The notes beneath the pieces are model-generated. The model saw nothing but the letters and a program-made list of their open reading frames with translations. It searched no databases and was not told the origin of the DNA. Shown piece after piece: positions 52,866-61,743 of a stretch of 64,000 bases of DNA (position 1 is its first letter; every line of letters begins with the position of its first letter). The stretch is from Pontibacter sp. SGAir0037. Its GTDB lineage: Bacteria; Bacteroidota; Bacteroidia; Cytophagales; Hymenobacteraceae. Where the stretch lies: the NCBI RefSeq assembly GCF_005491705.1, contig NZ_CP028092.1, positions 2,914,001 to 2,978,000 on the forward strand, written 5' to 3'. The position numbers and the translations under genes were made by a program.

Positions 52866-54749
52866 ATGAATTATTTATCTGCAGAAAATATATCTAAAAG
52901 CTTCAGCGAACGCTGGCTGTTTAAAAACTTAAACTTCGGTATCAGCCAGGGCCAGCGTGTGGCGCTGGTGGGTGTAAACGGCTCAGGCAAAACAACATTA
53001 CTGAATGTGCTGGCAGGAAAAATTCCGCCCGACGAAGGCAGTGTAAGTGTACGCAAGGAGGTGAGCATAGGCTATTTGGGCCAGAATCCTGAATTTGACG
53101 AGGAAGCGACTGTACAGCAAGCCATTTTTTCGAACCAGAACGAGGTGCTGGAGACTATTAAGGCATACGAAGCTGCCATTGCCGATACCAACACCAGCTC
53201 TGCTAAAATGCAGCAACTGATGGAGCGTATGGATGAACTCCAGGCCTGGGATTTTGAAGTGAAGGTAAAGCAGATCCTTTCGAAACTTGGTATTCATAAC
53301 CTCGACAACTACATAAAGCATCTTTCCGGAGGCCAGCGCAAACGAATTGCCATGGCCCGTGTACTGATAGAAGAACCGAACATGCTTATCCTGGACGAGC
53401 CAACCAACCACCTCGACCTGGAAACAATTGAGTGGCTGGAGAATTTGCTCTCTACCCAGAATACGACCCTGCTGATGGTAACCCACGACCGTTATTTTCT
53501 GGATAAGGTAGCCAATGAGATTGCTGAACTGGATAATGGCCAGCTCTATACTTACAAGGGCAACTATAGTTACTTTGTCGAGAAAAAAGCAGAGCGCGAG
53601 GAAATGGCTGTTGCCGAAACAGAAAAGGCCCGTAACCTGATGCGCAAAGAACTGGACTGGATCAGGCGACAGCCCAAAGCCAGGGGGACCAAAGCAAAAT
53701 ACCGGGTAGATGCGTTTGAGGAGCTAAAAGAAAAAGCTGCCAAGAAAACAGCTGCTCCACAACTGGAGCTATCTGTTAAAACAACCCGCCAGGGAGGCAA
53801 AGTAATAGAGGTAGAGCATATTTCGAAAACATTCGGAGACAAGAAAATTGTAGACGATTTTACTTATGTCTTCAAAAAGAAAGACCGCTTAGGTATAGTC
53901 GGGCCAAATGGTGCAGGCAAATCTACTTTCCTGAACATGCTAACCGGTAAGCTTGCGCCAGACCAAGGCACTATTATAGCAGGACAAACAACTATTTTCG
54001 GCTATTATACCCAGGATGAGCTTACCTTCCGCGACGACCAGCGCGTGATTGACATTGTAAAGGAAATAGCCGAAGTAGTTGAAATGGCTAACGGAGAAGT
54101 GATCACTGCATCGCAGTTCCTACAGCATTTCCAGTTTCCGCCAGCTCAACAGTATACGTTCGTCAGCAAACTGAGTGGCGGCGAAAAAAGAAGGCTTCAG
54201 TTACTGCGTGTACTCATCAAAAACCCGAATTTCCTTATTCTGGATGAGCCAACCAACGACCTCGATATCATCACACTGAATATTCTGGAAGATTTTCTCC
54301 TGAATTTCGGAGGGTGCCTGCTTATTGTTTCACACGACCGCTACTTTATGGACAGGCTGGTAGAGCATTTGTTTGTATTTGAGGGAGAAGGCAACATCCG
54401 AAACTTTCCGGGCAACTATACCGATTACCGCGAATGGCTTAAAGAACAGGAAAAGCAGGAACAGGAAGTTAAGAAACCTGCCGCATCAGCTCCTGTATTG
54501 AAACAACAGCAGCCTGCAGCCTCATCGGGCAAGCGAAAAGCATCTTATAACGAGAAGAAAGAGTATGAGCAACTCGAAAAAGAGATTCCTAAACTGGAGG
54601 CACGTAAGACCGAAGTTATTAACCTGATGAATGCCGGCACCACCACCGACCACGAGCAGCTTACGGCCTGGGCAAAGGAACTGGAGCAGCTAAACGAAGA
54701 ACTGGAAGAGAAGGAAATGCGCTGGCTCGAATTATCTGAAGTTATTTAA
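52866..54749 (+). CDS. ABC-F family ATPase (Uup/EttA-like)
   Basis: 627 residues from ATG 52866 (MNYLSAENISKSF); an upstream in-frame ATG would start inside the preceding terminator. Two ABC domains: Walker A GVNGSGKTT and GPNGAGKST; signatures LSGGQRKR and LSGGEKRR; Walker B LILDEPTNHLD and LILDEPTNDLD. A linker with IRRQPKARGTKAKYR joins them and a charged C-terminal coiled coil ends the protein, as in Uup. No membrane segments. ABC-F proteins act on ribosomes or DNA damage, not in transport. Convergent with the unknown gene at 54837. Confidence 0.93.
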   Translation: MNYLSAENISKSFSERWLFKNLNFGISQGQRVALVGVNGSGKTTLLNVLAGKIPPDEGSVSVRKEVSIGYLGQNPEFDEEATVQQAIFSNQNEVLETIKAYEAAIADTNTSSAKMQQLMERMDELQAWDFEVKVKQILSKLGIHNLDNYIKHLSGGQRKRIAMARVLIEEPNMLILDEPTNHLDLETIEWLENLLSTQNTTLLMVTHDRYFLDKVANEIAELDNGQLYTYKGNYSYFVEKKAEREEMAVAETEKARNLMRKELDWIRRQPKARGTKAKYRVDAFEELKEKAAKKTAAPQLELSVKTTRQGGKVIEVEHISKTFGDKKIVDDFTYVFKKKDRLGIVGPNGAGKSTFLNMLTGKLAPDQGTIIAGQTTIFGYYTQDELTFRDDQRVIDIVKEIAEVVEMANGEVITASQFLQHFQFPPAQQYTFVSKLSGGEKRRLQLLRVLIKNPNFLILDEPTNDLDIITLNILEDFLLNFGGCLLIVSHDRYFMDRLVEHLFVFEGEGNIRNFPGNYTDYREWLKEQEKQEQEVKKPAASAPVLKQQQPAASSGKRKASYNEKKEYEQLEKEIPKLEARKTEVINLMNAGTTTDHEQLTAWAKELEQLNEELEEKEMRWLELSEVI

Positions 54750-54763
54750 GCCCCTTATAGCAT

Positions 54764-54810
54764 TAAGCCCCGCTTCTATAGATATACATCTGCTATAGAA
54801 GCGGGGCTTA
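54764..54810. terminator. Bidirectional terminator after the ABC-F gene
   Basis: An 18-bp perfect stem (54764-54781 with 54793-54810), 11-base loop, between convergent genes. Confidence 0.88.
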
Positions 54811-54836
54811 TGTATTGCATTACATTTTGCCATCAG

Positions 54837-55526
54837 CTAATGTGTTAGCTGGTGGTTCATCATAAAGCCGAGTTTTTTATTTGAAGTGAGGTGCATGTTA
54901 TCGAACTTCTGCTTTAAACTTATCTTTTCGATATCACTTACATCCTGCCCCATTAGATCATTGTTTACTGCGGCTATCATAGCACTTTCAACTATTATGC
55001 GAAGATCTTCGTCCTTAAGCGGGTTTTTGGAGAAGCCCTCGAATGGCAAATCCATCTGCTTTACTCCTTCCAGGCAAAAATGCTTTTCAAAATTGATCAG
55101 CATGCGCCCAATCAGGTAACCCGGATCATCCAGGCGACCATACTTGATGGAGTCGGCCATAAAATTATAAGCCATGATATGGCCAAAGAACCTTCGCCTG
55201 AAATCTTCCTGCACATAGCTGCTCTGCATAATTTTATAATCGTCAGGAAACGTAATGATGTTGGAGTGCATTATAAAGATGAGCAGGTCGCCAGAGAACT
55301 TAATATTGAATTCGTATTCGTTAATCTCTTTATACTCAATAATTATGTTAGCATCGTATTGTGTGATACGCTCAGAAAGTTCATCTACTACTTCCCGGGC
55401 TACTTCCTTCAGTTTTGCAAATGTCTCTTTTGTATTGCGGAATATGAGCTGTTTAGTCGCAGACTTTTGCTGCATCCCGTTTACAATACTATCTAGTCTG
55501 TCTTCCATAGAGGTGTCGAATATCAT
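54837..55526 (-). CDS. Conserved-looking protein of unknown function
   Basis: 229 residues; MIFDTSMEDRLDSIVNG (the second Met is an alternative start). No signal peptide or membrane helix. It looks like a folded soluble protein with helices (KETFAKLKEVAREVVDEL) then strands (ANIIIEYKEINEYEFNIKFSGDLLIFIMHSNIITF), and a helical end. I do not recognise any catalytic motif. Good coding character and its own terminator support it as real. Confidence 0.7.
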   Translation of the reverse strand: MIFDTSMEDRLDSIVNGMQQKSATKQLIFRNTKETFAKLKEVAREVVDELSERITQYDANIIIEYKEINEYEFNIKFSGDLLIFIMHSNIITFPDDYKIMQSSYVQEDFRRRFFGHIMAYNFMADSIKYGRLDDPGYLIGRMLINFEKHFCLEGVKQMDLPFEGFSKNPLKDEDLRIIVESAMIAAVNNDLMGQDVSDIEKISLKQKFDNMHLTSNKKLGFMMNHQLTH

Positions 55527-55676
55527 TTGGTCCTTGCCTTATGTACAGTAATTTAAGTTACTAGGTTTAAAATTAGCCATGGCTGCAAAACAACTCATAA
55601 GGCTTGATTTGTACTCCGAAGATGCTTCAAGCAAGCAGCACCGCCTATAATACGGGGCTTTCGGCATTTCTACAAA

Positions 55677-56432
55677 TCAGGCATCAAGCTCCTGTAACTG
55701 CTCCTCGTTCAGCTCCAGGTTATGATAGACTCTTTGTATATCGTCATCATCTTCAAGCGCCTCGATAAACTGCAAAATCTTTCTTACTGCCTCATTGTCT
55801 TCCACCATCACTGTTGTTTTCGGGATACGCTGCAGTTCGGCACTTTCCAATTCAAGCTCCAACTCTTCCACCTTCTTTTGCATTGCCCCAAAATCTTCCA
55901 TCGCACAGTATACCGTTATATACTCTTCATCAAACACAACTTCCTCAGCGCCGGCATCAATCATCAGGAGCGTAAATTCCTCCTCATCCGGGAGCTCATC
56001 TGCCTTATTTTTGAGAACGAACACGCCTTTCCTGTCGAAAATAAACTCCAGAGAGCCATTGGTACCTAAACTACCGTTGTACTTATTGTAAAGCGTGCGA
56101 AGGTTCTGTACCGTCCGGTTAATGTTATCTGTCATGGCTTCCGCAAATATGGCCACACCATTTGTAGCATAGCCCTCGTAGCTAACTTCCATGTAATTGG
56201 CATCGTTCCCCTCTCCTTTGCGTATGGCCCGCTCTATATTATCTTTTGGCATGTTAACAGCCTTTGCACTTTGTATAGCCAGGCGCAGGCGAGGGTTACC
56301 GGCAGGATCAGGACCTCCCTCTTTGGAGGCAACCGTTATCTCTTTAATTAGCTTGGTAAAGATTTTAGAGCGCTTCGCGTCTAAGGCTCCTTTTTTTCGT
56401 TTAATCTGCGACCATTTGTTGTGCCCAGCCAT
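55677..56432 (-). CDS. YebC/PmpR-family protein
   Basis: 251 residues from ATG 56432 (MAGHNKWSQIKRKKGALDAKRSKIF), the invariant family N-terminus; the upstream frame is open but not part of the family. Further marks: GNPRLRLAIQSAKAVNMPKDNIERAIRKG, GYATNGVAIFAEAMTDN, NGSLGTNGSLEFIFDRKG. Historically called transcriptional regulators; YebC-type proteins have more recently been linked to relief of ribosome stalling at proline stretches. The acidic tail EDDDDIQ is typical. Confidence 0.95.
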   Translation of the reverse strand: MAGHNKWSQIKRKKGALDAKRSKIFTKLIKEITVASKEGGPDPAGNPRLRLAIQSAKAVNMPKDNIERAIRKGEGNDANYMEVSYEGYATNGVAIFAEAMTDNINRTVQNLRTLYNKYNGSLGTNGSLEFIFDRKGVFVLKNKADELPDEEEFTLLMIDAGAEEVVFDEEYITVYCAMEDFGAMQKKVEELELELESAELQRIPKTTVMVEDNEAVRKILQFIEALEDDDDIQRVYHNLELNEEQLQELDA

Positions 56433-56593
56433 TGTATCAGAAATGCTTTGTTGTAATGATATGGGTTTCTCTTTACCTGCTAACACCCCTGAAGGTTATT
56501 TCCACAGGTTTTGTCAGCTCAAAATTAACAAAATGTAAATTTTTATTGAGGCTGCTTTGCTGAAGCAATAATTTTGCAGGAGCCTGCAAAATA

Positions 56594-56629
56594 AAAAGAG
56601 AGTCCTGCTCACGAGCAGGACTCTCTTTT
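56594..56629 (-). terminator. Strong terminator downstream of the 27-residue ORF
   Basis: A 17-bp stem (56594-56610 with 56613-56629) with T-rich tail on the minus strand. A second hairpin, ATTTTGCAGG/CCTGCAAAAT, follows at 56571-56592. No longer gene would need it: it ends the unit carrying the small ORF. Confidence 0.85.
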
Positions 56630-56656
56630 CATGTCTGGTATGACGGAGTCTATATC

Positions 56657-56740
56657 CTATAAAAATAGAAAGATCGCATTAATTATGTTAACACCAAGCA
56701 ACAAATAGAAGTTTGGTGATTCTTGTATGGCTTTTTTCAT
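56657..56740 (-). CDS. Candidate 27-residue small membrane peptide
   Basis: The minus-strand frame starts at ATG 56740 (MKKAIQESPNFY) and ends NAIFLFL-stop at 56657. It has a basic/polar head of about ten residues followed by ~16 hydrophobic residues, enough for a short membrane helix. It stops 27 bases before a very good intrinsic terminator, and no other gene ends there. This context, rather than length, supports it. I recognise no family. A noncoding small RNA with the same terminator is the alternative. Confidence 0.55.
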   Translation of the reverse strand: MKKAIQESPNFYLLLGVNIINAIFLFL

Positions 56741-57151
56741 ATCCTATTTCTAGTATTATATTTTCAAATTAAGTCTATTGTAATTACAAAAGCTTTATGG
56801 AACATTACGTCGTAAAATTGGCTTTGTTTCACCTTAAATATAACTTAACATATAGTAAAATAAATATAAGGATATTATTATATAAGCTCTATCAATACGC
56901 AACCAGGCATTTGCAGACAGTTGTGGCAGCCTGTAAGCATGAGCAGCAAGAACTAAAATTGAATTATTCTCACAGCCTCACATCTCCTTCTGGCATTTAT
57001 CAAACGTAAATAGCTCAGGCGTATAACCTAAAACATGATTAGTTTGCACGAAGCGTATTGTTAGCAACATAATTATTGTATCTTTACTTTAATCTAAACT
57101 GTATTTGCTGAAGCAAATAGGTTTTTTCAAAAAGCAAAATCATTAGAAACT
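56741..57151. other. AT-rich intergenic region before the helicase gene
   Basis: 411 bases. It holds the helicase promoter (57058-57086) and probably the promoter for the small minus-strand unit. A 70-codon plus-strand frame (56797-57009) has poor coding character. Confidence 0.5.
57058..57086 (+). promoter_or_regulatory. Predicted promoter of the DEAD-box helicase gene
   Basis: TTG at 57058-57060, 18 bases, then TATCTTTA at 57079-57086 (one mismatch to TAnnTTTG). A leader of ~60 bases would follow; cold-inducible helicases of this type are often controlled in the leader, though nothing diagnostic is visible. Confidence 0.45.
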
Positions 57152-58573
57152 TTGGACTTTCGTTCGTTTAACTTACACGAAGATGTAATAACTGGTATAG
57201 AATCGATGGGATACAATTCCCCTACACCAGTTCAACAGCAGGCTATTCCGCTCATCTTGGATCAGAAAGATATTATAGCCTGTGCGCAAACGGGTACCGG
57301 CAAAACTGCTGCTTACCTTCTGCCACTTATAGACCGTATTTCACATGCAAATGCCAGCCACACCAGCACCTTGGTACTGGTGCCAACCCGGGAACTCGCC
57401 AAGCAAATAGACGAGCAGGTGGAAGGCTTTGGCTATTTCGCATCGGTTAGCTCTATCGCCATTTACGGTGGCAACAAAGGCGGCGAGTGGGACCAACAGA
57501 AACGGGCTCTTACCTCCGGTGCCGATATTATAATAGCTACGCCAGGCCGGCTAATGTCGCACATGGCGCTTGGTTATGTAAAACTCGACCAGCTCGACTA
57601 CCTGGTTTTAGACGAAGCCGACAAGATGCTGGACATGGGTTTTATGGACGATATACTTAAAATTGTACGCCAGTTACCTACCAAGCGCCAAACGCTTTTA
57701 TTCTCTGCTACCATGCCTCGCAAAATCAGGGAGTTGGCAAAGCAGATTCTGCAGCAACCTGAAGAGATAAACCTGGCTATTTCGAAACCAGCCGAAGGTA
57801 TAGACCAGCGCCTATACCTAACCTTCGATAACCAAAAGCTACCTCTTCTGGAGCATTTACTGCGCCAGTTGGAAGTACAGAGCATGATCATCTTTACTTC
57901 CCGAAAATCGAATGTAAGCCAGATTGTCAGATCTTTACAGAAGATGGGCTTTGAAGCGGAGGGCATACAATCCGACATGAACCAGGATGAGCGGGAGAAG
58001 GCACTACAAGGGTTCAAAAACAAACAATATCAGATACTGGTAGCGACCGATATTCTTTCCAGGGGTATTGATATAGACAGCCTGAGCCACGTGGTAAACT
58101 TTGACATGCCACAGGATGCCGAAGATTATGTGCACCGGGTAGGACGTACTGCCAGAGCTGCATCAACCGGAATGGCCATTACCTTTGTAAATGAAAAAGA
58201 CATGTACCGGGTGCAGAAGGTAGAGCGGCTTATAGAGCGCGAACTTCCGAAACTGCCTTTACCGGAAGACTTTGGTCCAGGCCCTGCCTATGATCCTACA
58301 CGCCGGGATGACAAAAGCGGCAGAAACAAAAGCAGGAACCCGAATGCCAGACCCGATAACAAAGACAAACGCAGCAAGCACCATCGGGGAGAAAGTAAAA
58401 ACCGGTCCAGGCCAAAGCCGGAACAGGCTGGCACAGCACCTACAGCACAAGCTGTAGAACAGGCACAGGCAGGACAGGCACCAGCTTCAGGTCAACCTCG
58501 CAAAAACAATAGAAACAGAAATAGAAACCGCAACAAACCTTTGGGACCAAAACCTGAAAAAACTGACAGTTAA
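57152..58573 (+). CDS. DEAD-box RNA helicase, RhlE-like
   Basis: 473 residues from a TTG start at 57152 (M/L-DFRSFNLHEDVITGI). No in-frame ATG exists between it and the upstream stop. Helicase motifs: Q motif GYNSPTPVQQQAIP, I AQTGTGKT, Ia PTRELA, II VLDEADKMLD, III SATMP, IV IIFTSRKS, V ATDILSRGIDI, VI HRVGRTARA. The last ~95 residues are a low-complexity basic/Asn/Gln tail (NRNRNRNKP) that likely binds RNA. It remodels RNA in ribosome assembly or cold adaptation. Confidence 0.94.
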   Translation: MDFRSFNLHEDVITGIESMGYNSPTPVQQQAIPLILDQKDIIACAQTGTGKTAAYLLPLIDRISHANASHTSTLVLVPTRELAKQIDEQVEGFGYFASVSSIAIYGGNKGGEWDQQKRALTSGADIIIATPGRLMSHMALGYVKLDQLDYLVLDEADKMLDMGFMDDILKIVRQLPTKRQTLLFSATMPRKIRELAKQILQQPEEINLAISKPAEGIDQRLYLTFDNQKLPLLEHLLRQLEVQSMIIFTSRKSNVSQIVRSLQKMGFEAEGIQSDMNQDEREKALQGFKNKQYQILVATDILSRGIDIDSLSHVVNFDMPQDAEDYVHRVGRTARAASTGMAITFVNEKDMYRVQKVERLIERELPKLPLPEDFGPGPAYDPTRRDDKSGRNKSRNPNARPDNKDKRSKHHRGESKNRSRPKPEQAGTAPTAQAVEQAQAGQAPASGQPRKNNRNRNRNRNKPLGPKPEKTDS

Positions 58574-58575
58574 TG

Positions 58576-58604
58576 AAAAGCCTTCCGAATGGAAGGCTTT
58601 TTTG
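58576..58604 (+). terminator. Terminator of the DEAD-box helicase gene
   Basis: AAAAGCCTTCC (58576-58586), GAAT, GGAAGGCTTTT (58591-58601), then T-run. Confidence 0.9.
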
Positions 58605-58774
58605 TTCTTCAACAAGTAGTTTATATCCTATATAGCCTATACTATATAAAGCGAGATACCGTTTTAGTATTTATATAATACAGTAACAATCATTATAACA
58701 TCATACAAAATTGTTTTAGCATTACCGAGCTAAATCGTTTAATAGTCTTAATCGAAGATTATTTTTAATTAATT

Positions 58775-58794
58775 TTAACTAAAAAAATAGTTAA
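58775..58794. promoter_or_regulatory. Candidate operator: TTAACTA-N6-TAGTTAA
   Basis: Seven-base perfect half-sites (58775-58781 and 58788-58794) around six A residues. It occupies the -33 zone of the promoter with -7 box TATCTTTG at 58810. A dimeric repressor or activator could bind here; the ACTA/TAGT core resembles BlaI/CopY-type sites only loosely. Confidence 0.45.
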
Positions 58795-58809
58795 TGTTAG
58801 AACAATTGT

Positions 58810-58817
58810 TATCTTTG
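58810..58817 (+). promoter_or_regulatory. Predicted -7 box of the receptor-like gene
   Basis: TATCTTTG, an exact TAnnTTTG match, giving a leader of about 100 bases before ATG 58924. No TTTG at -33. Confidence 0.55.
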
Positions 58818-58923
58818 GATAAATAATTTACCTACCGGCAGTAAAGTGCGAGAGTGAGAAAGAGCAAGTGAAGTCTGCAGTATAGGCTATACCTCGTTTT
58901 CTAATTTTTCAACAATAAATGTT

Positions 58924-61383
58924 ATGAGACAAGCTTTCCTCCTCTTCTTTCTCTGCTGCTGTTTTACAGCATCCTATGCACAAACCATTTTACCAGTTTC
59001 GGATGGCGTTATAAAAGGAGTTGTAGCAGACTCCGCCAATGCCGCTAAATTAGGTTTTGTTACAGTTGTACTAAAAGAGGCTGGCAAAGATCAGGCTATC
59101 AAAAGTACCTACACCAAAGACAACGGCTCTTTTGAAATAAGTGGTTTACCGTACAACAAGTACCAGCTCATTATAAACTACATGGGCTATCAACGCAAAA
59201 CCATCGATATTGCAAACCTCTCCGCCACCCATACGACCGTCGATCTGGGGAGCATTCTTCTCACCTCTACAACCACACAGTTAAAAGAGGTAGAAGTAAC
59301 TGCCGAAAAGCTGCTGGTAACGCAGGATGTAGATAAAATTGCCTATAACGTTGATGCAGACCCCGAAAGCCAGACACTCACAGCCCTGGACATGCTGCGG
59401 AAAGTACCACTTTTAAGTGTGGATGCCGAAGACAATATTCAGTTGAATGGCAGTGGCAGCTACAGAATCCTTATTAATGGTAAAACCTCGTCTCTTTTTG
59501 TGCGCAACCCGAAAGATGTGTTTAAAAGTATGCCCGCCAGCACGATCAAAAGCATCGAGGTTATCACCAACCCTCCTTCCAAATATGAGGCAGAGGGTGT
59601 AGGCGGCATCATTAACATTATCACACACAAGAAAAACATTGGAGGCTATAATGGTTCAATTAACCTGGGAGTAAGCGAACCAAGAGGAGTAAACGCAGGT
59701 GGTTATTTAACAGCCAAAGCAGGCAAATTCGGTTTCTCAGGCTACTTCGGCCAAAGCACCTACTACAGCCCTACAAGCAGAAACTATTCGCTACGGGAAG
59801 ACCGGATATTTAATACCGAATTAGAACAAATCGGCAGAAGCAACAGCGAAGGAAACTTCCAGTATTTTAGTGGTGAGGTAAGTTTTGAGCTCGACACCCT
59901 TAACCTGTTTACAGCCAACTATAACTTTAACATAAGCAACGGAGAAAATACCAATTTCCAGGACGTAAACCAGGTGGATTATACAGGCCAGCCAATTCGT
60001 GCTTTCTCCCGCATTTCAGATGGCACCAACGAATGGAGTGGCAACGACTTTGGTGTTGATTACCAGCGCACCTTTAAAAAGAGCAAAGAGCAGCTTTTTA
60101 CCCTTTCTTATAAGTACAATTCCAGCGGTAACGGTAGCTTATCTAACTTCAGAACCGAGCCTCGCCTAAACTACAGCTCTGAAGCTTATGCTACCGAAAA
60201 CGATGGCAGATCGACCGAACATACTGTTCAGGCAGACTATGTACAGCCAATTAAGAAACACACCTTCGAAGTTGGTGTAAAAGGTATTTTCAGGCTTAAC
60301 AGCAGCGACTATTTTTATAAACGGTTTACAAACATTGATCTGGGAACATACGAGCTTGTACCGGAACTGAGCAACAACTTCGACTACAGGCAGGACATTT
60401 ATGCAGCTTACTCTTCCATTAACCTGAAAAAAGACAAATGGGGCATGAAGGTGGGCCTCCGTTTAGAAGAAACTGTAATTGATGCAAATTTCAGATCGTC
60501 TAAAAGGTTTGTGGAACAGGATTACTTTAACCCGATCCCGAACGTAACCATATCGCGCATGCTCAAAAGTATGAGCTCAGTCCGGTTTTCTTATACACAG
60601 CGAATTGAACGACCGAGCCTGTACCTGATTAACCCATACGTAAATGCGATAGATACTTTTAACATCAGCTATGGCAACCCTAAACTGGAGCCAGCCACTA
60701 ACAATGTATTTACCCTGGCCTATAATACGTTTATAAAGGGCTCGTCTATCAATGCCAGTCTGTTCCATAACTTTACCAATAACTCCATCCAGCGCTATAC
60801 CACTTTAGGTTCTGATTCTATCGCCAGAACTACCTACGAAAACATTGGCAAAAACAGGACCTATGGCCTATCGCTTTTCGGAAACACTACCTTATTTAAG
60901 AAACTCAGTATAAACCTGAATGGTACGCTTAATTATGTTCAGCTGAATAGCTTTGTTGATGGCCAGCCACAGGATAACAGCGGCTTAACGGCCAATATCT
61001 TCGCCTATAGCAGCTATCGGTTTGAGAAAGACTGGAGACTGAGCGGCAACATAGGCTATAACTCGCCGAGTGTATTGCTGCAAGGCAGATCAGCTGGCTA
61101 TATGTTTAACAGCCTGTCTCTGAGTAAGCAATTCCTGAAAGAAAATAAGGCCACCGTTAATTTTTCCGTCTCCAACCCTTTCCAGAAAGAACGCCGTTAC
61201 TTTAACGAAGTACAAGGGCCTGAATTTACACAGCTCATGGAATCGTATTTTATTCAAAGGAGGTTTAACCTGTCTTTTAACTATCGCTTTGGTAAGCTGA
61301 AAGGCGATATTGCCCGCAAGAAACGCGGTATCAAAAACGACGACTTATCTGGCGGCGGCGGAGAACAAAAATCGGGCAACTAA
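58924..61383 (+). CDS. Outer-membrane beta-barrel receptor-like protein (TonB-receptor superfamily)
   Basis: 819 residues with a signal peptide (MRQAFLLFFLCCCFTASYAQ). A carboxypeptidase-regulatory-like domain spans ~28-105 (GVIKGVVADSANAAKLGFVTVVLKE). A plug-like region follows (ALDMLRKVPLLSVDAEDNIQLNGSGSYRILINGK... IEVITNPPSKYEAEGVGGIINIIT). The rest is a large barrel ending LSFNYRFGKLKGD and a polar tail. It belongs to the Bacteroidota 'outer membrane beta-barrel family' near TonB receptors. It has no SusD partner, so the ligand is unknown. Confidence 0.9.
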   Translation: MRQAFLLFFLCCCFTASYAQTILPVSDGVIKGVVADSANAAKLGFVTVVLKEAGKDQAIKSTYTKDNGSFEISGLPYNKYQLIINYMGYQRKTIDIANLSATHTTVDLGSILLTSTTTQLKEVEVTAEKLLVTQDVDKIAYNVDADPESQTLTALDMLRKVPLLSVDAEDNIQLNGSGSYRILINGKTSSLFVRNPKDVFKSMPASTIKSIEVITNPPSKYEAEGVGGIINIITHKKNIGGYNGSINLGVSEPRGVNAGGYLTAKAGKFGFSGYFGQSTYYSPTSRNYSLREDRIFNTELEQIGRSNSEGNFQYFSGEVSFELDTLNLFTANYNFNISNGENTNFQDVNQVDYTGQPIRAFSRISDGTNEWSGNDFGVDYQRTFKKSKEQLFTLSYKYNSSGNGSLSNFRTEPRLNYSSEAYATENDGRSTEHTVQADYVQPIKKHTFEVGVKGIFRLNSSDYFYKRFTNIDLGTYELVPELSNNFDYRQDIYAAYSSINLKKDKWGMKVGLRLEETVIDANFRSSKRFVEQDYFNPIPNVTISRMLKSMSSVRFSYTQRIERPSLYLINPYVNAIDTFNISYGNPKLEPATNNVFTLAYNTFIKGSSINASLFHNFTNNSIQRYTTLGSDSIARTTYENIGKNRTYGLSLFGNTTLFKKLSINLNGTLNYVQLNSFVDGQPQDNSGLTANIFAYSSYRFEKDWRLSGNIGYNSPSVLLQGRSAGYMFNSLSLSKQFLKENKATVNFSVSNPFQKERRYFNEVQGPEFTQLMESYFIQRRFNLSFNYRFGKLKGDIARKKRGIKNDDLSGGGGEQKSGN

Positions 61384-61390
61384 ACCTGGT

Positions 61391-61445
61391 TAAGCCATAA
61401 ACAAAGAGGGCCGCTTTAAAAGCGGCCCTCTTTGTTTATGGCTTA
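61391..61445. terminator. Very long bidirectional terminator
   Basis: A 27-bp arm (61391-61417) is matched by 61419-61445. It lies between the convergent receptor-like gene and the small gene at 61453. Confidence 0.9.
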
Positions 61446-61452
61446 GATAAAA

Positions 61453-61743
61453 CTAAGCAGATATTTTAAATTTCTTCAGGTCTTCTACTGGTCCAATTTG
61501 CGTCTTTGCCACCGTCATTCCCCATCTTCTCAGGTGTACTTCAACGGGAGCCATGTTTTTAGTGAAATCAGAAGAGATTACTTTGCCATAAAACTCTTTT
61601 GCTTCTTTGCTGGCACCTCTCTCAAAAGAATGCTTCGACTGGTTTTTGTTAACAGGCATACCAGGTATAATCTGGTAATTAGTACAAATTACTTCATACT
61701 TTGGAAGAAAAGGCTTTACAACCTTCTTAAGCAATGTTTTCAT
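61453..61743 (-). CDS. Small basic protein of unknown function
   Basis: 96 residues, net basic: MKTLLKKVVKPFLPKYEVICTN, ending DLKKFKISA. No signal peptide or membrane helix is evident. Good coding character, a bidirectional terminator 7 bases after its stop and a separate upstream spacer support it. I do not recognise the family. Confidence 0.6.
   Translation of the reverse strand: MKTLLKKVVKPFLPKYEVICTNYQIIPGMPVNKNQSKHSFERGASKEAKEFYGKVISSDFTKNMAPVEVHLRRWGMTVAKTQIGPVEDLKKFKISA

Larger units (their letters stand above)
58605..58923. other. Upstream region of the outer-membrane receptor-like gene
   Basis: 319 bases, strongly AT-rich up to ~58820. No ORF or RNA gene seen. It holds a -7 box at 58810-58817 and an inverted repeat at 58775-58794. 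Confidence 0.6.

Noticed and set aside
56797-57009. 70-codon plus-strand frame before the helicase
   Set aside because: AT-rich composition, no family resemblance, no clear signal, and it ends in the helicase promoter region.
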